Shown here: positions 1-64,000 of the stretch, one piece after another
Position numbering within the stretch: position 1 is the first letter of the stretch
Layout: every line of letters begins with the position of its first letter
Source: Lycocorax pyrrhopterus obiensis
Taxonomy: Eukaryota > Chordata > Aves > Passeriformes > Paradisaeidae
Reading direction: 5' to 3'
DNA length: 64,000 nucleotides
NCBI GenBank assembly: GCA_014706295.1
Contig: JACSVZ010000004.1
Location: 11,693,977-11,757,976, forward strand
Made by a program: the position numbers and the translations under genes
Notes under the pieces: model-generated
What the model saw: the letters and a program-made list of their open reading frames with translations, nothing else
Databases searched by the model: none
What the model was told of the DNA's origin: nothing

Positions 1-139
1 AGCTCCCTCAGCATCATGCTGCTCGTCAGTGGAACGCAGGGCCTCACTCACTTGTTCCCTGTGTCCCACATCCCTGTCCTGGGCAGGTCCCAGACCGGGG
101 CCGCATGAAGGAGGACAGGAGCCCTGGGGCCACACTCAC
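1..139 (-). other. PACS intron 18 (partial)
   Basis: Begins with a canonical GTGAGT donor on the minus strand at 139. No further exon with PACS similarity is visible before the window edge. Confidence 0.85.
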
Positions 140-53929
<53,790 letters not shown>

Positions 53930-54004
53930 CGCCGCCACCCCGCCGCCGCCGTTGGCGCTGGGGGGCGGCGCGAGCCCCTCGCCTCAGCGACGGCCTCCAC
54001 CCCG

Positions 54005-54024
54005 GCGCGCGCGCGCGCGCGCGC
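54005..54024. repeat. (GC)10 alternating tract
   Basis: Twenty bases of perfectly alternating G and C in the PACS 5' UTR or core promoter, a classic Z-DNA-forming sequence. Confidence 0.9.
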
Positions 54025-54045
54025 CCGCTCCCTCGCGGCCCGCGA

Positions 54046-54206
54046 CCAATCAGAGCGCGGCTGGGGCGCGGGCACGAGCCAACCGGAGCCCGGGAAAAGG
54101 GCGAGGACCGCGACTAACGGCGAACAGCCAATCGGAGCCGAGCGGGAGGCGCGTGCGGGCCAGGCGGTGCCCAATCGGAGAGGCCGGCGGGGCGGGGCCA
54201 GCCAAT
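54046..54206 (+). promoter_or_regulatory. CCAAT-box array
   Basis: Five co-oriented elements on the plus strand: CCAATCAGAG at 54046, CCAACCGGAG at 54079, CCAATCGGAG at 54128, CCAATCGGAG at 54171 and CCAATGGGAG at 54202. Spacing is 30-50 bp and all share a GGAG-like tail. NF-Y binding to such arrays is well established. A GC box (GGGGCGGGGCC, about 54189) lies among them. Confidence 0.75.
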
Positions 54207-54262
54207 GGGAGCGGCGCCGCTGCCCCGGCTGGGCGGGGGGAGGAGGGCGCGGCGTCGCTCCC

Positions 54263-54268
54263 TTTAAA
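54263..54268 (+). promoter_or_regulatory. TTTAAA TATA-like element, plus strand
   Basis: CCTTTAAAGC lies 57 bp beyond the last CCAAT box and about 30 bp before a GC-rich candidate start region (about 54293-54300). Order and spacing fit a plus-strand promoter pointing away from PACS, so the island may be bidirectional. Confidence 0.5.
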
Positions 54269-54385
54269 GCGCATCCGTCCCGGCCCGCGGGAGCGCGCTC
54301 AGGGGCGCGGTCGGGCGCGCGCCCAGCAGCCGGGGCTGGTCTGTCCGTCCATCCGTCCGTCCCCGAGCCCGGGCGGAGGCGGGGG

Positions 54386-54478
54386 ATGCCCGGGGCCTCG
54401 GCCCTCCACGAGCTGCTGTGCCGGGGGCGGTGGCGAGCCGCGGACCGCTGCGAGGAGCGGGTGCCCTCAGCGGGGTGA
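54386..54478 (+). other. Short open frame in the putative divergent transcript (30 codons)
   Basis: ATG at 54386 gives MPGASALHELLCRGRW and ends at TGA 54476-54478. GGGGTGAAC at the end could be a splice donor, so this might be a first coding exon, a uORF or part of a non-coding transcript. I do not recognise the peptide, and no downstream exon was identified. Confidence 0.25.
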
Positions 54479-54597
54479 ACAACCGGGCAGCGGATGGGCC
54501 TAAGGGGGAACAGAGCAGCTGGACCCGGGGGCACGGCGGGTTGAAGCCAAAAGGAAGCCGAGACCTCTGACTGACTCTTTCCTCGAAACACCTGGGA

Positions 54598-54815
54598 AGT
54601 CCAAACACGCTGCAGGGAGAAAGACAGAAATCCCCTTCAGTCCCGCTGAACGTCTCCAGGGGAATCCAGCAAAAGGAAGAACCTCATCGGCCAGAAACTG
54701 CAAGTGGAGGCTTCGATGGGCAAAAGCCATTTGTGACATGGAGACCACGCCCTGAGCTTCAATAGCTGAGAAGGCATCGCAGATTATAAATCCTGTGCAG
54801 GGCAGAGCATCCCTA
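54598..54815 (-). repeat. Unidentified dispersed repeat, copy A
   Basis: On the minus strand it shows the ordered blocks GAAGCTCAGGGCGTGGTC, TGTCACAAATGG, CAGTTTCTGGCCGATGAGG, GACGTTCAGCGGGACTGA and GGATTTCT, ending CTCCCTGCAGC. The same order and spacing is found in copies B and C. The family is not recognised. Confidence 0.6.
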
Positions 54816-56239
54816 GGGACAGAGCTGGGGGCAAGCCTGTGACACTGCAGCCGGACCAGCGCACTCTGCTCTGGCAGCAAGCATGAAGGTTCCCCTCCTG
54901 GACCTCGCCTCCAGCAGGGCCTTAGCAGAGTATCTGTCTGAAATGGCTCTGCCTCTTGAAAAAATTGGACCTCAGAGAAATCAAATCATCAGAGCAGGGT
55001 GGTACTGGTTGAGGGCTCCTGAAAGGCAGGGATGGACCGAGAGCTGCAGCGCTCCTCATTGAAAACTATCCAAAAGTAACAGCCAAGTCAATAATGGTCA
55101 AACCAGAAAATGAAGAAAAGCCAGCAGCTTCTTCAGGGTCCTGTGTTCCTCAATGCATTTAGCAGTGACAGAGTTTTCCATGGATGCAGTGTTATTCCAG
55201 GCAGACTGTAAAAAGTGGCTCATGCCAGAGGAGGAATTAGACTTGGAGAAGTGGCAGCAGCATAATCTTGCAAAGCAGCCTAAAACATCCACGGTTTCTA
55301 CTGTCAATCCTGAGTACCGCACTGGTGTTTTCAAAACATTCCCAGTAAACATTTCAGGGGCACCTTCCTGAATACTGATGTATAGTTTGTAGTCTGTCCC
55401 TTGTGCCTCTTCTTTTTACTTGTGTTTGTCACTCCTACATTTCCTCTGCTGTTGAGGTTCATGTTGCTCAGTAACATGCTGGTAATTCACATCAGATTCC
55501 AGTTTGACTAGATGGATTATTTGAACCATCATCAAACTTTTACTTCATGTTCCCTGCCCACCTTCCTGGCCCATTTCTGCGTCTGACAAATGGCACAGAT
55601 CGCAGCAGAGTTGCCCAGACCTTCTGACTTGCTCACAAGACAGTTTGATTGCTGCTTTAATGCATTTGCTTTCCTTTAAGTAAGTCATTAATGCACAAGA
55701 GGACCTTTGCTTTCACCCTTGACAGCCTTGGTTCTCTAAGAACATTTTCTAGGGGATTGTAGCAGAGGCCTTTGTGGAAGACCAGCTGGACCAAGGATGA
55801 GCTGCATTTTAATAGCATTCTGCTAATGAATGTGGAAACCTTGGTTTTGCAGCAGGAGAGAGTCACGCAATGGTCATGGCCTCATCTCAGCATTTTCACT
55901 TATCATTGTTTGACCTCAGCTGGGTATCACCATTGCCTTTCCCCAAAAGCAGCTGCCTGCTCCAGAGGACCTTGCTAGATCTAGAGTCTCGATTTATCCT
56001 GACAAAACCCATTGCAGTCCCTCTACAGCTGTTTGCTTTCATCCATTTTATTTCTAGTCTGAGTCACCATTCCCAGCTACTTGTGTGGTACTTTAACAGC
56101 ATTGAGTGCTCCAGGTTTTCAGCCATGCTCTCTCACTTCCAGGAGAGAGTGCTGAGCCCAGGGCAGCCTGCTGAAGTGACTGCCTTCCAGGCACTTCCCA
56201 AGGGCTGGCAGTCCTGCTGCTCCCCTGGGCTGCCTTTCC

Positions 56240-56496
56240 CCCACCTTCCTGAAGGATGCCCATCACTTCCAGCCACCTCTGCTCTGCCCTGTGGCTGTGT
56301 AGTGGTTTACAATCTGTGGTGCTGTTTCAGAGCTGTTGGAGCTCAGGACATGGTCCCCAGGTCACAAATGGTCTTTGCCTGTCACAGCCACCACCTGTAG
56401 TTTCTGGTTGACAAGGTTCCTCTTTTTTTTGCTGCCTTTCCCCTGGGAGGACGTTCAGTGGGATTGAGGTGGATTTCTCCACCTCTTTCCCTCCAG
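56240..56496 (+). repeat. Unidentified dispersed repeat, copy B
   Basis: Contains CCTTCCTGAAGGATGCCCAT, GGAGCTCAGGACATGGTCCC, TAGTTTCTGGTTGACAAGG, GACGTTCAGTGGGATTGA and GGATTTCTCCACCTCTTTCC, in the order of copies A and C. Confidence 0.6.
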
Positions 56497-57230
56497 CCAG
56501 TTCCCTTCAAGTACTTCTTGCAGCTCACTTGTGTTTTTTGGCCTTCTGGCTTTTTTGCAGATGAATTTATGCATTTGTTCTCAGGCTGTTTCAATGTGCT
56601 TTGTTTATTTGGGGGCTTGGCTACACAGCCCACTCTTTGTTTTTTCCTTCCTTCATGTTATATTGACTTTGTGCCTACAGCATGAGCTACCCACAGCTGT
56701 GCTCTTCCACACATGGTGGCTTTTCCCATTCTTTGGGGTCAACATTTTCCTGTGTTTTTCACTGTAAGTCCCAGAGCCTGGTTATCTTCCAGCTTAAACA
56801 GAGACTGGTAGAGTGGTCATCACATTCAGCTGCTTTCCCAGCTCCTCTTATGCTGAGACCTTTCTGTGTGCCAGCCACCAGCTGAGGTTTGCTTCATTGT
56901 GGATATGATCCTTGAGGACCTCAGGGAAAGTATCCAAGGAACCCTTGCTCTTCAGCATCCAGGAAACCAATTTGAAATGTGCCTTCAGAAAAGCCTTTTA
57001 CTTATTTTCTTCTATGTGTCACTGCTACCCAAATGAACCATGCCCATGAGCTCCTCCCCAGCACTTCAACACTGTTTAGAGGCCTCACAGCAGCCAGCAT
57101 CTTTGTCCTGGGCAGACAAGGGACCACAGTGTGTCCCTGTATGTTGGTCAAGCCCCTGCAGGACACCTGATCCCTTTGGGCCAGCACTTTTCTCAACCAC
57201 ACTGTTCCTGGAAGAGCCAGGAATGTGTTG

Positions 57231-57260
57231 TCTTAGCCTTTCTTAGCCTGTCTTAGCCCC
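57231..57260 (+). repeat. 10-bp tandem repeat, three copies
   Basis: TCTTAGCCTT, TCTTAGCCTG, TCTTAGCCCC, directly adjacent. Confidence 0.85.
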
Positions 57261-58177
57261 AGACAAGGCTGAGGTGCAGCAAGACACAGCAGCTGCTCTG
57301 AAGTAGAGCATTTTCCTTCAGTACAGACATCCCTCTCAAGCTGTCATGGTTTTAGCTGTGAGAGCACCTTTTGTGGCAGAGCAATGTTTTCTCCCTCATC
57401 ACCACAACTCCCAGCCCCAGCCCAGAGCGGTGGGAAAGGTTTCCTGGTCTCAGGCACCAGGTGCAGGCTGGGCCCACATCCAGCCCGGTCTCCAGGCCCT
57501 GGGGACAATGCCACATCACCAGTGCTTGGGCTGCTGCTCCCTGCCACTCATGTACGTGGCCTTGTGATGGGCTGGGGTGGCCTCCTGCCTTGCAAGACCT
57601 CCGGGATTTGTGTACTCCAGATTCAATGCTAAACCCCTCAATTTTTCAAAATCCTTTGGGGCCCAGGCTGCCAGGCCTGTGTACATTGGTGACATTAGCA
57701 GCTACTGCGTTCCCTTCTAGGTACATCCAGGTGGTCCAACCTGTGCCCTGCCACAGCTTTGCAACAAGTGCCCCTTAATGTGCTGCTTTCCCATGATGGT
57801 CCTTTCATTCCTCCTCTGAGTTGCTTCCAGCAGAAGTAACAACACTCACTCTCTGTCCCATCAAGGTGCGTGATGCCGCATGCGCCTGTGTTTGAAATTA
57901 AGGTTTTTCAATAGACACCATTTTCTCAGAGGGCCAGCTTGCACCCCAAACAACATTGTAACCATTGCTCAGCTCTATTCCCTCTGTTCTGTATTTTTGA
58001 CAAATGGTTCCTTGCATTGACTCCATATATTAATTCCTTGTTTTCCTGCTTGTCATACCCAATGTCTTGCTTCTCCATTCTGATGTCACCTCCCAACGCC
58101 TTGCTCATGTTAGGCATTTTTGTGATGTTAAAACACTTTTCACTCAGAAAATGTTCCCAATTTGTTTTTTTTCAAAT

Positions 58178-58412
58178 TGCCTTCCTGAGGGATGTCCATC
58201 AGTTCCAGCCACTTCTCACACTCTGTGGGGGCCACAAAGTTCTTTTGGAGCAGTTGAAGCTCTCAGCACAGTCCCCAGGCCACCGCCAGCCTTTCCTCAT
58301 TACAGCCACCGCTTGCTGTTCCTTGCTGACAAACTTCCTCTGCTTCCCACAGTTCCACTTTGAGGACGTTAACATGACTGATGGATTTCTCCATCTCTCT
58401 CCCAACAGCCTC
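58178..58412 (+). repeat. Unidentified dispersed repeat, copy C
   Basis: Contains CCTTCCTGAGGGATGTCCAT, GAAGCTCTCAGCACAGTCCC, TGTTCCTTGCTGACAAAC, GAGGACGTT and GGATTTCTCCATCTCTCTCC, aligned with copies A and B but more diverged. Confidence 0.6.
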
Positions 58413-60099
58413 TGAGTGCATTGCTGTCACTGCCCAAAGGGACTTTTCAGTGCCAGTGGTGGGGTCGCAGCTGTCACAGGCAGAACAGGGCTAAGCTGAA
58501 GATGCTTTTCCACCCAGGTCTGGAGCCAGCAGCAGCCAGAGAGCAGCTATGTGCCTGGGAACCCTGGTGTACCCTCTCGGGTTTCCTTCCATTTTATCCA
58601 CGATACAGATGCATCCACATACCAACTCTGGCACCCTGGTTCCAGCATCATGGTTTAGAGAAGCGCATAAGTATCTGTTCTTGCTCTGGCTCCTTATTTT
58701 TATGTGCCTTGTTAAAGCAGCTCTTTACTGCTTCCCATGCAAATGTTGTCACCTCCCGTCCTAGTCTCTAGTGGAGACTCAGGGGTTTTGTGATTCCAGC
58801 TCATGGATGAATCATCTTGTCTTTAGCCAAATTGCTCAGTAGTTTCCTCCAGCACCCCTCTCCCACCTCTGTCGCGTGGGTACCTCTGTGGTGTCCCCTC
58901 CCTGGGTGCCTCCGTGGACAGAGACCCTTTACTCCTCCCTGCATCCTGTAAGAGACTGCTCGGATAGCAAGTGAGAGCCAGTGCTTCTGAGTCCCGGAGG
59001 AAAGAAGTAGGTTTTTGCAGTGTCAGCTTGCCCTCTTGTGCCTCACGTTGCTCTCCACCCGAGTTGCAAGGTCTCCTTTCATTTTTGGAGGCAGGTTGCT
59101 TTGGCTGCTTTGTTTCCCTGCCCTTTCAGCCCTTCTGGGGATTGCCGTTTATTCCTGGGTTAGGAGAACGCTCCCACAGCCAAACTCCTTACCTTGCTGC
59201 ACCTGTCTAACCCAGAGCTCTGCTCCCTCCACACAGGATTGCCACCTGCCTGTATCAACCAGTCCACACTCACTGTGGGACACGTGAGCTAAGCCTGGAT
59301 GCTGGTCCAGGGTCTCCATTTGCCAGGGACACCACAGGTGGGATTTATATGTTCCTGGTGCCAGCCAAGATGCACCAGGCCATTAGATCCAACAGGGACC
59401 TACAGCCGCTCTGCCAGCAGCTGGATGCAAGGAGGGCTGCGCTTCCCCTGGCACTCTGTCACTTGCACTTGTCCTTGCTCTCAGGTCTATGCCTGGTTTT
59501 GCTCTTAGCCATCTCCAGAGATCTTAGAGCTTCCCTGTCTTCCAAAACACATGTATCTACAATGAGCACTTCAAAGTCAGAGAGGAAATACACTGAAAAA
59601 CCTTCACTGTGTAGCTAAGACCTAAATCACTCAGAAGAAAGTTCGGAGTTAAATGCAATAAGCTGCTCAGGCTGATAGAAGGGCAGTTGCAGAGAGCTAT
59701 GTCCACCAGGGTAAGGGAAACCTTTTGCCTTCCCTGGCCTGCTTTATCTGCACACAAGCCAAGCCCAGATGGGGCTGGGGCTCTCCAGGACCCTGCAGAC
59801 CGGCACAGCTGGGTGTCAGGGCATGGAGGTGCATAGGTCCCCCTGCTTTCTCCACCCAGCAAGGAGAGGTCGCGGCCCCATGGAGGGCAGACATCCTTGT
59901 CAGCCCAGGCTTCCAAGGGCGCCACAGGTTCTCCTGGGGCCTCTGCTTGGCTGCGGCCCTGCGGGGTCTGGGTCTGGCCGGGGCAGGGCAGGAGGCTGGG
60001 GCAGGATGCGGGCTGCAGACGGGTGGGGATGCAGGAGGTGGCGGGAGCGGATGGGAACAGCCGGGCAGCGGGAGCGAGCCCGGGCACGGGGACCGGACC

Positions 60100-60290
60100 C
60101 GGAGGAGCGGCGGGCGGCGCCGGGCCCGCGGGTGAGGCGGGGGCCGCCGCAGTCCCCGCCCGCCACCCGCCGGGAGGGGCCGAGCGCCGCCGCCGCAGAA
60201 CCTCCGCCGCTGCCGGGCCGCGCCGGGCGATGCCGCGCCGGGCCCGGGGCCGCCGCCGCCGCCGCCCTGCGCCCCGGGGAGCCGCCCGAG
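60100..60290 (+). other. TMEM121: Putative 5' UTR exon 1 of TMEM121-like gene (5' limit unknown)
   Basis: Inferred from a strong donor, GAG followed by GTAAGC at 60291, inside the CpG island. It would join the acceptor at 61951-61952 (GTGCAG) directly in front of the coding start. The 5' limit is a guess. Confidence 0.5.
60230..60290 (+). other. Upstream ATG in putative exon 1, Arg-rich uORF
   Basis: ATG at 60230 opens MPRRARGRRRRR and continues Pro/Ala/Arg-rich to the donor. If spliced to 61953 it runs out of frame over the main ATG and stops about 60 bases into the coding exon, so it would overlap and could repress the main start. Confidence 0.35.
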
Positions 60291-62886
<2,596 letters not shown>

Positions 62887-63485
62887 CGAGCCAGCAGGAG
62901 CTACAGCCTGGGCATCCCTGTGCCTGGCCGTACCTACAAACCCAGGGCAGGCCGCTGAGCTCCCTGCCTGGACAGAGGGCAACGACCCTGCTCCCTCCTT
63001 CCCTGGGCGAAGCTGCTCAGGGCCCCAAGGGGCGCATGGCGAGGGCCCCCACAGCAGCCTCTGTAAGGCTGCAGAGCAGTTTGGAACCTCAGCACCCCAC
63101 CTGGTAAAACAGCAGAGCAGAGGAGGACGCCAGGGTCGCCTGCTGTGAGTTGTGTCTGGGTGAGGCCAGGCAGCCCTACCCTGTGCCAGGCTCTCTACCA
63201 GTGCTCCCCGTACAGCACTGCTCTCTGGCCAGCCAGGGTGCCACACGGGGACACAGCGGGTCACCCACTCTGCTGTTGTGGTTGGCCCTGGCTCCAGTGT
63301 GGTCCTTGGCAGCAGCCTGCTCCCCACTGTGTGAGCCGAGGTCCCCATGCAGGGGGAGCAAGGCCTGAGCCTCCCCCTGCTGTCACCCCTCTCAGCCAGC
63401 TGCAGGCCTGGGGGGACCCAAAAAGGGGTGACTGTCCTTTTTTTGTATCTCCCTCTTTGCAATAAAAGACCTGAGCCCTGCAGCC
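62887..63485 (+). other. TMEM121: TMEM121-like 3' UTR
   Basis: About 600 bases from the TGA to the expected cleavage region 15-25 bases after AATAAA. GC-rich, no further coding similarity. Confidence 0.7.
63461..63466 (+). terminator. Polyadenylation signal AATAAA
   Basis: Canonical hexamer in GCAATAAAAGACC, with a GT-rich downstream element (CATGTCTGTGTCCCTG, about 63489-63504). Confidence 0.8.
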
Positions 63486-63489
63486 TTTC

Positions 63490-64000
63490 CATGTCTGTGT
63501 CCCTGCCAGCAGGCAGATCCCCCCTGCTCCTGTGGGAGCCTGTCCCTCGTGTGATTGGGTGTCCAGCTGCAGAGTGTGTGGAGAGGCTCACTCAGTGACC
63601 ACCTGGGCCTGGGGAGAGCATCCCAGGCTACTGGGTCTGCAGCCATTCCTCCTGGCCCACAGGTCCTGTGAGAGTCTGGTGGGCTCCAAGGGTGCCACTG
63701 GCGGGGTGTGCATTGGCAGCTTTGTCAGCCACCACCGCCTGTGCAACCGGTGCAGTCACATCACCTGGGACCAGTCACGCCCAGGGACACCCACAGCAAG
63801 TCCCCGCACTCCACCCGGAGGGACACCAGTGCAGGTCTGCCCAAATCCCCTTAGAAACAAGGAAAGTAAGCCAACTGCTTGAGGCTGGGAGGCTGCTGGC
63901 AAGAGCAGCTCCCCAGCAGTAGGAAGCTCTCTGGAGATGTTGGAAGCATCTCCTTCCCTTGGAGCTGGTGTTGCCATGCTGCTGCCTGCCCAGTACCCAG
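63490..64000. other. Downstream flank, nothing recognised
   Basis: GC-rich sequence beyond the TMEM121-like polyadenylation site. Open frames on both strands show no family similarity. Confidence 0.5.

Larger units (their letters stand above)
54481..59949. other. Intergenic region between PACS and TMEM121-like gene
   Basis: About 5.5 kb between the two CpG islands. Holds three copies of an unidentified dispersed repeat and a small 10-bp tandem repeat. Several open frames of 70-180 codons occur, but none shows family similarity and they are interrupted where the repeats align. No gene is supported. Confidence 0.6.

Noticed and set aside
53930..53938. GTG start three codons before the PACS ATG
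   Set aside because: A GTG initiator is unlikely in a vertebrate gene when an ATG in good context follows at 53929.
55153..55371. 72-codon plus-strand frame with a hydrophilic, protein-like composition
   Set aside because: It looked like a possible exon or retropseudogene remnant, but I recognise no parent gene and see no splice sites or poly-A tail.

Overview
This is a stretch of a bird genome, most likely a songbird. The evidence is two fragments of CR1, the dominant avian LINE, and a solo LTR of a type I associate with passerine endogenous retroviruses. Introns at the 3' end of the main gene are very short (87-130 bp), and all recognised exons use GT/AG splice sites. No bacterial-type features are present.

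Layout. Positions 140-53929 (minus strand) carry the first 18 coding exons, about 684 codons, of a PACS-family (phosphofurin acidic cluster sorting) gene. Its last exons lie beyond position 1. Coding exon 1 (53742-53929) sits in a CpG island. A 35-kb first intron (18419-53741) separates it from exon 2, and exons 2-18 are packed into 140-18418. The reading frame is continuous across every junction I checked. Residues diagnostic of PACS1 and of PACS2 are mixed along the protein, so I do not assign it firmly to either.

Positions 53930-54480 form a CpG-island promoter with five CCAAT-type elements in the same orientation and a TTTAAAG element that points toward the plus strand. Positions 54480-59950 are non-coding and contain three copies of an unidentified dispersed repeat. 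A second CpG island (about 59950-60560) contains the likely non-coding first exon of a plus-strand TMEM121-family gene. Its whole protein (310 aa, multi-pass membrane protein) is encoded by one exon at 61954-62886, followed by a 3' UTR and an AATAAA signal at 63461.

How they relate. The two genes lie head to head, with start codons about 8 kb apart. In human, PACS2 and TMEM121 lie in the same region (14q32.33). Here both proteins look too divergent to be plain orthologues of those highly conserved genes. The most interesting reading is a third PACS/TMEM121 paralogous pair, possibly an ancient genome-duplication block kept in birds. That needs a phylogeny to confirm.

No recognisable gene was found inside the 35-kb intron or the intergenic space. 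These hold transposon relics, simple repeats and unique sequence.
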